The notes below the pieces were generated by a model. The model saw only the letters and a list, made by a program, of their open reading frames with translations. It searched no databases and was not told the origin of the DNA. Of a stretch of 13,207 bases of DNA, positions 6,236 through 13,207 are shown piece by piece. Positions within the stretch are counted from its first letter, which is position 1; every line of letters begins with the position of its first letter. The position numbers and the translations under genes are program-made. The DNA is from JAZSQT01 sp045538075 (lineage in GTDB: Bacteria; Chrysiogenota; Deferribacteres; Deferribacterales; Mucispirillaceae), in NCBI GenBank assembly GCA_045538075.1, contig JAZSQT010000081.1, positions 1-13,207 on the forward strand, in the 5' to 3' direction.

Positions 6236-7033
6236 CTACTTTATTTTTTCTACTATATTATCCATTTTATGAAGTTTTAATAATTTTATAGCTTCTAATC
6301 TTTCTTCATCTTCATTTAAGAATACTGATTTTTGATAAACATTACTATTGATACGACTTAACCAAGTATGTTTTTCATATAGATGAACTACATCTCTCCA
6401 CGAAAAATTATCGCCTAATAAATCGTAAACGGCAAGAAGGGCAGTATAATCTTCATCGGTATCTAATGTAACTCTTATATTTGGATTAACATTAGTATTT
6501 GTTGTATAATTTAATTTTCTATAAATATTTGATTGTCTAATATGCAACGTAACGTGTTCTCTATATTCTGGTCTATTTTCTTCTGCACTACTTCTAAATA
6601 AGGCATCTGCCGTAAAGGCTTCTGTATCCATACCATGAGGAAAAGTTCTTTCATCTGTATTAGAAACGTAATCAACATCATTTGTTTCTAATAAATTTAG
6701 GATATTTTTAATAATACTTGGATCTATACAAGGGCAATCTGACGTTATTCTAACAGCTTTTTCAAGATGAAATTCTTTCATAGCTCCAACGTAGCGTGAT
6801 AAAACATCATCTAAACTGCCTCTATAAACAGATGTTCCATATTTAATAGCTTCTTTTTCTGTAATATCATCTTCTTTTTCTGTAGTCGTTGCAACAATAA
6901 CTAATGGACAAGCCCTTTTTGCCCGTTCAATTACATGACCTAAAACAGAATGGCCACTACCTAATGGTAACATAATTTTGTTTGGTAATCTTGACGATGA
7001 TTGTCTTGCTTGAATAATTATTCCTGTGTTCAT
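6236..7033 (-). CDS. SpsF-type cytidylyltransferase, probable CMP-nonulosonate synthetase
   Basis: A 265-residue nucleotidyltransferase of the COG1861/SpsF branch of the CMP-KDO/CMP-sialate synthetase superfamily. The N-terminal signature IIQARQSSSRLPNKIMLPL (6-24) is the nucleotide-binding loop, with R10, R15 and K19 as expected contacts. RITSDCPCIDP (95-105) is the metal/substrate motif, corresponding to GDCPLID in relatives. EDDITEK (54-60) and YRGSLDDVLSRY (70-81) are also family-like. In this operon it most likely does the PseF job of making CMP-pseudaminate from CTP, although classical PseF proteins are NeuA-like and closer to 230 residues. The extra C-terminal 60 or so residues include a Glu/Lys-rich tail. 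The ATG overlaps the end of pseC by four bases, and the formyltransferase begins ten bases after its TAG. Confidence 0.82.
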   Translation of the reverse strand: MNTGIIIQARQSSSRLPNKIMLPLGSGHSVLGHVIERAKRACPLVIVATTTEKEDDITEKEAIKYGTSVYRGSLDDVLSRYVGAMKEFHLEKAVRITSDCPCIDPSIIKNILNLLETNDVDYVSNTDERTFPHGMDTEAFTADALFRSSAEENRPEYREHVTLHIRQSNIYRKLNYTTNTNVNPNIRVTLDTDEDYTALLAVYDLLGDNFSWRDVVHLYEKHTWLSRINSNVYQKSVFLNEDEERLEAIKLLKLHKMDNIVEKIK

Positions 7034-8178
7034 ATTAGACCTTCAGATATATTTTTTACTGCTTCTACTACATAATCTATTTCTTCTCCACTCATTTTTG
7101 GATATACGGGAATACTTAACTCCCTTTGATAAAAATCATACGCCTTTGGCGTTTCTTTATAATCATAACCTATTGATTTATAATAATAATGTCTATTTAC
7201 TGGCATATAATGGATTTGACAAAAAATATTTTTTTCTTTCAGTAAATTATACGCCTTATTTCGTATTTCGTTATTTTTAAATATTATCGGAAAAAGATGA
7301 TAACTGTTAATATATCCATCTATTTCTTTAATACAATTAAAAATGTCAATATTTTTAAATTCTTTTCTATATTTTTCTGATATTAAATGTCGTTTTTCAA
7401 CAAATTTATCTAATTTTTGTAACTGACTAACACCTAAAGCAGCTTGAAAATCTGTCAACCTATAATTAAACCCTAACTCAACCATTTCATGAAAAAGTGG
7501 ACTATCTGGCATGGTTTTAAAATTATCTCTTATAATACCATGACTTCTTAAAGCCAATGCTCTTTCGTATAATTCTTTATTATTTAACGTAATTGCTCCA
7601 CCTTCTCCCGTTGTAATATGTTTTACTGGGTGAAAACTAAAGACTGTTACATCAGAATATTTGCAACTTCCAATAAAATCATCGCCTATTTTTGCTCCTA
7701 AAGCGTGGCAAGCATCTTCTATTACCTTTAAATTATACTTATCTGCAATTTTTCTTACTTCTTGCATATTACAAGGCAGACCTGAATAATGAATAACTGA
7801 TATTGCTTTAGTTTTATCTGTGATTTTACTTTCAATTTTAGATATATCTATTAAACCAGTCTCTATATCAATATCAACAAATACTGGTTTTGCTCCAGTA
7901 TATAAAATCGCATTACTTGTAGCAGCAAAAGTTAAAGGAGATGTAATAACTTCATCACCTTTTGATAAATTTAGTAATGTATAAGCAATATGCAATGCAG
8001 TAGTGCCAGATGAAATAGCAACACAATAATTGCTACCAACGTAATCGGATAATTTACTTTCAAAATCAGATACATTACTTCCTTGTGTTAAAAAATCTGA
8101 TTTTAATACGTTAACAACGGCATCTATATCATCATCATCAATAAATTGTTTACCATAAGAAATTGACTTACTAATCAT
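7030..8178 (-). CDS. pseC: UDP-4-amino-4,6-dideoxy-N-acetyl-beta-L-altrosamine transaminase
   Basis: PseC is a PLP-dependent DegT/DnrJ/EryC1 (fold type I) aminotransferase. It converts the 4-keto sugar from PseB into the UDP-4-amino sugar, using glutamate as donor. The 382 residues show SSGTTALHIAY (56-66) for phosphate binding, VIEDACHALGAK (152-163) with D155 contacting the pyridine nitrogen, and FSFHPVKHITTGEGG (180-194) with K186 as the Schiff-base lysine. NYRLTDFQAALG follows, another family hallmark. The length is normal for PseC. The HPVKHITT form and the neighbour pseB favour PseC over the many other sugar aminotransferases. Its ATG overlaps the pseB stop by four bases (ATGA), and its own end overlaps the cytidylyltransferase start by four. 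Confidence 0.94.
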   Translation of the reverse strand: MISKSISYGKQFIDDDDIDAVVNVLKSDFLTQGSNVSDFESKLSDYVGSNYCVAISSGTTALHIAYTLLNLSKGDEVITSPLTFAATSNAILYTGAKPVFVDIDIETGLIDISKIESKITDKTKAISVIHYSGLPCNMQEVRKIADKYNLKVIEDACHALGAKIGDDFIGSCKYSDVTVFSFHPVKHITTGEGGAITLNNKELYERALALRSHGIIRDNFKTMPDSPLFHEMVELGFNYRLTDFQAALGVSQLQKLDKFVEKRHLISEKYRKEFKNIDIFNCIKEIDGYINSYHLFPIIFKNNEIRNKAYNLLKEKNIFCQIHYMPVNRHYYYKSIGYDYKETPKAYDFYQRELSIPVYPKMSGEEIDYVVEAVKNISEGLI

Positions 8179-9170
8179 TTACTTCTCTTTATATAATCTT
8201 TAACTTCATCTGCCATTTTTAGCAAATATTCTGGAGAAAGTTTTATAGGATTAGTATCACTTGAATAGCAAAAATTATTTGGTAATGGTTTTCCTTTTTC
8301 ATCACTACCTTCTTGCCATGGTAAAAACTCTGGAATAATTCTATAATGGTCGCTATACTCTAATGTATGCCTTGCATCGTCTGACGGTATCATAATTTCG
8401 TGCATTTTTTCACCAGGTCTAATGCCTACTATTTTTATTTTGCAATTTGGACCTATCGTTTTCGCAAAATCAATCATACTCATAGATGGAATTTTTGGAA
8501 CAAATATCTCGCCACCTACCATTTTGTCAAAGGCTTTCATTACAAGATTAACTGCTTCTTCAATAGTAATCCAAAACCTTGTCATATCTGGGTGAGTGAT
8601 AGTTAATTCGCCTTTTTCTGCTTCTTCTAAAAATAACGGCAATACCGACCCACGACTACCAAGCACATTACCGTAACGAACTACACTAAACCTTGTAGCC
8701 CTACCTCCAACGTAAGAATTGCCTGCAACAAATAACTTGTCTGAAGCAAGTTTAGTTGCTCCGTATAAATTTATTGGGTTAGCTGCTTTATCTGTTGATA
8801 ACGCTACGACCTTTTTAACTCCGTTATCTATAGCACATTCTATTACGTTTTGGGCTCCCATTATATTAGTCTTTATTGCTTCAAAGGGATTATATTCTGC
8901 TGCAACAACTTGTTTTGAAGCAGCAGCATGAACGACGTAATCAACGCCGTAAAATGCACGCATTAATCTATCTTTATCACGAACATCGCCAATAAACATT
9001 CGCAAATTTTTAACGTCAGAAAAATCTCTTGCCATTTGGTATTGTTTAAATTCATCTCGTGAAAGGACTATAATTCTTGAAGGTTTATAATTATCTACTA
9101 CGTATCTAATAAATTTTTTACCAAAAGTTCCAGTTCCACCAGTAACTAGAATAGATTTTCCATTAAACAT
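8175..9170 (-). CDS. pseB: UDP-N-acetylglucosamine 4,6-dehydratase (inverting)
   Basis: PseB starts the pathway: it removes water from UDP-GlcNAc and inverts C5, giving the UDP-4-keto-6-deoxy-L-arabino sugar. It is a soluble, NADP-bound extended SDR enzyme of the FlaA1 type, without the membrane domain of larger PglF-like dehydratases. From the ATG at 9170 the protein has 331 residues: VTGGTGTFG (9-17) binds the cofactor, and the catalytic set T126, D127, K128, Y136 and K140 lies in STDKAANPINLYGATK (125-140). RFWITIEEA follows, another PseB hallmark. A TTG start four codons earlier (9182) is open, but GGAG (9177-9180) sits six bases before the ATG at 9170 and would lie inside the longer version. 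The gene follows rel by 27 bases and overlaps pseC by four. Confidence 0.95.
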   Translation of the reverse strand: MFNGKSILVTGGTGTFGKKFIRYVVDNYKPSRIIVLSRDEFKQYQMARDFSDVKNLRMFIGDVRDKDRLMRAFYGVDYVVHAAASKQVVAAEYNPFEAIKTNIMGAQNVIECAIDNGVKKVVALSTDKAANPINLYGATKLASDKLFVAGNSYVGGRATRFSVVRYGNVLGSRGSVLPLFLEEAEKGELTITHPDMTRFWITIEEAVNLVMKAFDKMVGGEIFVPKIPSMSMIDFAKTIGPNCKIKIVGIRPGEKMHEIMIPSDDARHTLEYSDHYRIIPEFLPWQEGSDEKGKPLPNNFCYSSDTNPIKLSPEYLLKMADEVKDYIKRSK

Positions 9171-9176
9171 ATTTAT

Positions 9177-9180
9177 CTCC
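9177..9180 (-). promoter_or_regulatory. ribosome binding site that fixes the pseB start
   Basis: On the minus strand GGAG is followed by ATAAAT and the ATG at 9170-9168, an ideal six-base spacing. It argues for ATG over the in-frame TTG at 9182, which has no ribosome site of its own. It is the clearest Shine-Dalgarno sequence in the operon, placed at the first pse gene. Confidence 0.8.
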
Positions 9181-9197
9181 AAATATTTAAAAACTTT

Positions 9198-11339
9198 TTA
9201 ATCTTGGCGAACAGATATAACGCCTTTTTCTGAACGTATTTTAGCAGTCAATTTATCTGCTTCTGCTTTATTGGGAACATATACTACAAAGTCCATTTTT
9301 GCTATACCAGAACCATTATTCCTAACATTCATTTCGTATATATTTAATCCCATATCTTTGATTATAGTTGATATAGCAATAAACATGCCGGGTTTATCTT
9401 CAACGTAAGTTTTATACTTAACAGGAGCAGTATAAGTTTTTGTATCGTCCCAAGCTACATCAAAAATTCTATTTTCGTTTTGTGATAATCTTTTTAAATT
9501 ATGGCAATCTACTCTATGAACTACTATACCTCTACCAATACTAATATAACCTTTTACTTCATCACCAGGAAGAGGGTTGCAACATTTTGCAATTTTTACC
9601 ATCATATCGTTTATGCCACTAATAGTAAAAGGTTGGCTTTTGCCTTGTTTAACTTGTTTTTGGATATTGTAATGCTGTTCTTCTTTTGAATTATCAAAAA
9701 GATGAACTGCTTTTCTCGTAGAAATTTGACCAAAACCGACATTAGTCAAAAATTCTTCAATAGTTTTCATGGAAAATTTTTCTAATAACTTCTTTTTATT
9801 TGCCTCATCACTAATAATTTGCTCAAAGTTAAGATTTGCACTTTTAAATTCTTTATCAATTAATTCTTTTCCTGTTAAAATTGCTCTTTCTGTATCTTTT
9901 TTCCTAAAATAAGCATTAATCCTTGACTTAGCACGGCTCGTTTTTGCAAAATTAAGCCAGTCTTTTCTTGGTTCTTGCGTTTGAGATGTAAGAATTTCTA
10001 CTTTATCTCCACCTTTTAAAGATGATTTTAATGTAACAATTCTGCCATTTACTTTAGCTCCAACACATTTATTGCCAACTTCAGAATGAATTGCATAAGC
10101 AAAATCAATAGGTGTTGAATCTTCTGGCAATTCAACGACATGACCACGTGGAGTAAAAACGTAAATCTGCTTTTGTAGCACGTCCTCTTTAATAGTTTTT
10201 ACGAAATCTGTAGGATTTTGGTTGCGAATATCGTCTTCTAATATTTTTCGTAACCAAATAAAGCGTTTATCTTCTTTTGGATTGAAAACTTTTCCCTCTT
10301 TATATCTCCAATGGGCTGCAATTCCTTCTTCTGCAATTTTATGCATTTCTTTAGTTCTAATCTGAAATTCAACCATAATTGCACCAGGGCCCATTACTGT
10401 AGTGTGGATTGATTGATACATATTTGCTTTAGGGTTAGCAATATAATCTTTAATTTTATGGGGAATAGGCGTCCATAAAGAATGGATAACACCTAAAACT
10501 GAATAACAATCGGCTTTATCTTCAACAATAATCCTTAAAGCTAATAAATCGTAAATATCTTCAAAAGATGTTTGTTTCTTAATCATTTTTGAGTAAATAC
10601 TATAAAAATGTTTAGGTCTGCCAGAAATTTCACATTTTATATTAGATTTTTCTATAGTTGTTCTTGCAATATCCATTACTTCACTTAAATATTGCTCTCT
10701 TTCTGTTCTCTTAAACTTTACTTTTTGATGAATGTCGTAATATTCTTCTGGATTTAAAATTCTAAAAGACCTATCTTCAAGCTCCCACTTTATCCACGAA
10801 ATACCTAATCTGTTAGCAAGAGGAGCATATATATCCATTGTCTCTTTTGCTATTCTTTTTCTCTTATCTTCTCTCAAACTATCAATAGTGCGTATATTAT
10901 GCAACCTATCAGCTAATTTAATAATAATAACTCTAACATCATCACTCATAGAAATAAGCATTTTTCTAAATGATTCAGCTTGTTTTTCTTCCTTAGACTG
11001 GAAAGGAATTTTGCTAATTTTTGACACAGAATCTACTAAAAAGGCTACATCTTCGCCAAATAGTTCAGATATAAATTCGTAAGTAGCATCAGTATCTTCA
11101 ATAGTATCATGAAGTAAACCTGCAACAATAGAATCCATATCCATATTCATTTCTGCTAAAATATAAGCAACATTTAAAGGGTGAGAAAGGTATGCTTCGC
11201 CACTTTGCCTAATTTGACCACGATGTTGTTGAGCAGCATAAACGTATCCTTTATGCAACTTGTCTATATTTGCATTTGGATTATTCTTTAATATTAAATC
11301 TTGTATATCCATTAAACGAATAACTTTTGCTATACTCAT
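9198..11339 (-). CDS. rel: bifunctional (p)ppGpp synthetase/hydrolase (Rel/SpoT)
   Basis: A long RSH enzyme that makes and degrades the stringent-response alarmones. Its 713 residues hold all the expected domains in order. The HD hydrolase domain has H53, H77-D78 in GLLHDTIEDT (74-83) and D144 in KLADRLHNIR (141-150). The synthetase domain has KHFYSIYSKM (243-252), KIKDYI (295-300) and NMYQSIHT (306-313). The TGS domain spans about 390-452 (IYVFTPRGH at 392-400). A Cys/His-rich zinc region around KCCNPLPGDE and a C-terminal ACT domain complete it. The KIKD motif is of the basic R/KxKD type found in bifunctional enzymes rather than the acidic ExDD of RelA-only synthetases. Both active sites look intact. 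The start overlaps the recJ stop by four bases with no clear ribosome site, implying coupled translation. pseB follows 27 bases downstream. Confidence 0.95.
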   Translation of the reverse strand: MSIAKVIRLMDIQDLILKNNPNANIDKLHKGYVYAAQQHRGQIRQSGEAYLSHPLNVAYILAEMNMDMDSIVAGLLHDTIEDTDATYEFISELFGEDVAFLVDSVSKISKIPFQSKEEKQAESFRKMLISMSDDVRVIIIKLADRLHNIRTIDSLREDKRKRIAKETMDIYAPLANRLGISWIKWELEDRSFRILNPEEYYDIHQKVKFKRTEREQYLSEVMDIARTTIEKSNIKCEISGRPKHFYSIYSKMIKKQTSFEDIYDLLALRIIVEDKADCYSVLGVIHSLWTPIPHKIKDYIANPKANMYQSIHTTVMGPGAIMVEFQIRTKEMHKIAEEGIAAHWRYKEGKVFNPKEDKRFIWLRKILEDDIRNQNPTDFVKTIKEDVLQKQIYVFTPRGHVVELPEDSTPIDFAYAIHSEVGNKCVGAKVNGRIVTLKSSLKGGDKVEILTSQTQEPRKDWLNFAKTSRAKSRINAYFRKKDTERAILTGKELIDKEFKSANLNFEQIISDEANKKKLLEKFSMKTIEEFLTNVGFGQISTRKAVHLFDNSKEEQHYNIQKQVKQGKSQPFTISGINDMMVKIAKCCNPLPGDEVKGYISIGRGIVVHRVDCHNLKRLSQNENRIFDVAWDDTKTYTAPVKYKTYVEDKPGMFIAISTIIKDMGLNIYEMNVRNNGSGIAKMDFVVYVPNKAEADKLTAKIRSEKGVISVRQD

Positions 11340-13114
11340 AATATACTGCCGTGTTTTTTTATATCTTTTATAATTAACTGGATATAATCATTGCCTTTAT
11401 ATCTATTTAAACTAACTGTAAAAACAATATCAAAGTAATCGCTATCAGAAACAATCCCTTTACAATCTTTCATATTGTAACCTATTGACTCAAAATAAAT
11501 GCCATCTTTTTCAAAAATACATTTTAAATGGGAGCTATCTTTGCCAACAAATTCTTCTTGATTATTTTTTCTAACTTTACTCATGGCAAAAACTGGCTCT
11601 TTATTGCCAGCTCCATAAGGCTCAAGCATAGATAAATCTTCTATAAGTGAAATATTTATATCTTTAGCTTCTAAATAAGCATCTATATTTATTTCTGGAA
11701 TAAAATCTTCATCACTTAAAGTTTTCTTCACAATATCATCAAATCTTTCTTCAAGTTCATTGATTTTATCGTAATCAACTTTGACACCAGCTGCATATTT
11801 ATGACCACCAAAAGATAATAGACAATCAGAAATATCTTGTAAGCCGTTATATAAATGAAATCTTGGAATACTCCTTGCAGACCCTTTATAACAAGCTCCA
11901 TCAGAAGTTAATACTAACGTTGGACGAAAATATTTATCAACTACCCTTGAAGCAACTATGCCAACTACTCCAGGGTGCCATTCTTTAGAATATAAAACTA
12001 AACCTCGCCTTTTTTCTGCTAAAGAATTTTCATCAATTTTATCAAAAGTTTCTTTTAATATTTCTCGCTCTATTGATTGTCTATATTTGTTTTCATTATC
12101 AAGCTCTGTAGCTAAAGTTTTTGCTTCCTTTATATCATCTGTAACAAGCAATTTTAAACTTCTATCAGAACTACCCATTCTACCAACTGCATTTATTCTT
12201 GGAGCTATCATAAACCCTACATGGCTAGTTTTAATTTGTTCGTTTTGAATAATGCCTATGACATTTTTTAATTCTCTAATGCCTAATCTATTATTACTAC
12301 TTGATAATATTTCTAACCCATGTTTTACAAATATTCTATTTTCGTGAGTTAATGGCATAACGTCTGCCACAGTGCCAAGAGTAACAATATCAAGAAGAGA
12401 TTTAATATTTGGCACTTCATCTTTAAAGTAGTTTCTTTCTCTCAACTTAAAACGCAACGCCATAACTAACTTGAAAGCAACTCCAACTCCTGCAAGCCCT
12501 TTAAAAGAATAAGTATCTTCTTCTAACATTGGATTGATTATTGCATACGCTTTTTTTGGAATATTATCTGCTGGTCTATGGTGGTCTGTAACTATAACAT
12601 CAATACCTAAAGATGAGGCTAATTCAACTTCTTTATCTGCTCCTATTCCACAATCTACTGTAACAATAAGATTCACTTTATTTGATGCAATTTCTTTAAT
12701 TGCTTCAGAATTTAATCCGTAACCTTCTTCAAGCCTATTAGGTATATAATATATTATATTTTGTGATAAACTCTTTAAAAATATATATAGTAATGATGTT
12801 GATGATATTCCATCTACATCGTAATCTCCGTATATACAAATTTTTTCTCTATTAATAACGGCAGTAGCAAGTCTATCTGCTGCTTTATCCATATTAATAA
12901 GCTCAAAGGGATTTAAAATCGCTGTTAATGGTAGATTTAAATAATTGCTTAATTCTTCCTTGCTGGAAATTCCTTTTTTTGAAATAATTTCTGCAATAGG
13001 ACGGCTAATGCCAGCCCACGCCATAATATTATCAACGAGATTGGTATCTGCCTTACTATATACCCAACGAAATTTATTGCTTTTACTTATATTTAAATTG
13101 TTTTCTGTAGTCAT
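11336..13114 (-). CDS. recJ: single-stranded-DNA-specific 5'-3' exonuclease RecJ
   Basis: RecJ degrades single-stranded DNA 5' to 3' in recombination and mismatch/base-excision repair, using Mn/Mg ions. The 592 residues contain the DHH-family motifs: DYDVDGISS (97-105), VTVDCGIG (151-158) and VTDHHRP (175-181), then GTVADVMPL, RINAVGRMG and, in the DHHA1 part, GSARSIPRF and GGHKYAAG. A C-terminal OB-type region follows. The length is typical. The N-terminal segment FRWVYSKADTN (15-25) resembles the usual RecJ start, supporting the ATG at 13114, although no strong ribosome site precedes it. It is the first visible gene of the minus-strand block, with 93 AT-rich bases upstream to the window edge; its stop overlaps the rel start by four bases. 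Confidence 0.95.
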   Translation of the reverse strand: MTTENNLNISKSNKFRWVYSKADTNLVDNIMAWAGISRPIAEIISKKGISSKEELSNYLNLPLTAILNPFELINMDKAADRLATAVINREKICIYGDYDVDGISSTSLLYIFLKSLSQNIIYYIPNRLEEGYGLNSEAIKEIASNKVNLIVTVDCGIGADKEVELASSLGIDVIVTDHHRPADNIPKKAYAIINPMLEEDTYSFKGLAGVGVAFKLVMALRFKLRERNYFKDEVPNIKSLLDIVTLGTVADVMPLTHENRIFVKHGLEILSSSNNRLGIRELKNVIGIIQNEQIKTSHVGFMIAPRINAVGRMGSSDRSLKLLVTDDIKEAKTLATELDNENKYRQSIEREILKETFDKIDENSLAEKRRGLVLYSKEWHPGVVGIVASRVVDKYFRPTLVLTSDGACYKGSARSIPRFHLYNGLQDISDCLLSFGGHKYAAGVKVDYDKINELEERFDDIVKKTLSDEDFIPEINIDAYLEAKDINISLIEDLSMLEPYGAGNKEPVFAMSKVRKNNQEEFVGKDSSHLKCIFEKDGIYFESIGYNMKDCKGIVSDSDYFDIVFTVSLNRYKGNDYIQLIIKDIKKHGSIL

Positions 13115-13207
13115 AATTATATGTTTAACGTAAATACTTCTTAAATAAAATTAATGAAAATCTTTCTTATTAATAGATTTTTATATATTTTTCTATTATT
13201 TTCAAGA
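13115..13207 (-). promoter_or_regulatory. leader region of the recJ-rel-pse-maf operon (promoter not resolved)
   Basis: These 93 AT-rich bases hold no convincing gene. On the minus strand a TTGAAA (13205-13200) could serve as a -35, but TATAAA-like sequences lie only about 14 bases further on, too close for a standard promoter. A short AT stem (AAAATCT 13157-13163 with AGATTTT 13175-13181) is also present. Any operon promoter is likely here or just outside the window. Confidence 0.2.

Noticed and set aside
7026..7280. Plus-strand 84-codon open frame, and similar ones at 1197-1457, 8400-8606, 8719-8931, 9501-9689, 10888-11082, 11958-12248 and 12534-12722
   Set aside because: All lie opposite well-identified genes and show no recognisable motifs; they are shadows of the real coding strand.
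13157..13181. AAAATCT/AGATTTT stem upstream of recJ
   Set aside because: Seven mostly A-T pairs with an 11-base loop; not convincing as a terminator or regulatory fold.

Overview
This window comes from an AT-rich bacterial chromosome, roughly 30% G+C by eye. The organism is probably flagellated, because the dominant block makes a nonulosonic (pseudaminic-type) sugar and ends in a Maf/DUF115 protein, the class that decorates flagellin. The species cannot be fixed from the sequence. An AT-rich gut or host-associated Gram-negative such as a Deferribacterota/Mucispirillum relative is one guess, held weakly. No tRNA, rRNA, CRISPR array, insertion sequence or prophage is visible, and no gap between genes exceeds about 100 bases.

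Plus strand, 1-2170: the 3' end of an unidentified gene whose codon use differs from its neighbours (1-234), a CitMHS/SLC13-ArsB-type permease (325-1554), and a small helical protein of unknown function (1634-2170). That protein's stop codon lies in the loop of a perfect 10-bp hairpin followed by a T-rich tract, which separates it from the convergent minus-strand block.

Minus strand, 13114 down to 2184: nine tightly packed genes read as one unit: recJ, rel, pseB, pseC, an SpsF-type cytidylyltransferase, a small formyltransferase, a PseH-like GNAT acetyltransferase, pseI and maf. Most junctions are 4-base ATGA overlaps or gaps under 30 bases. PseB and PseC convert UDP-GlcNAc to a UDP-4-amino sugar. 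The acyltransferase(s) modify its amino group, PseI condenses the freed sugar with phosphoenolpyruvate, the cytidylyltransferase makes the CMP sugar, and Maf is expected to put it on flagellin. The usual UDP-sugar hydrolase PseG is absent, and a formyltransferase sits in the place it often holds.

The most striking signal is a run of nine G within the coding strand of the pseH-like gene, in a genome otherwise poor in G/C runs. The gene is in frame at nine G. Losing one G creates an immediate TGA, and gaining one gives a stop seven codons after the tract-spanning Gly codons begin to diverge. This has the form of a phase-variable contingency locus. Next to a formyltransferase, it suggests that the flagellar sugar, or its N-acyl group, may switch on and off or between acetyl and formyl forms.
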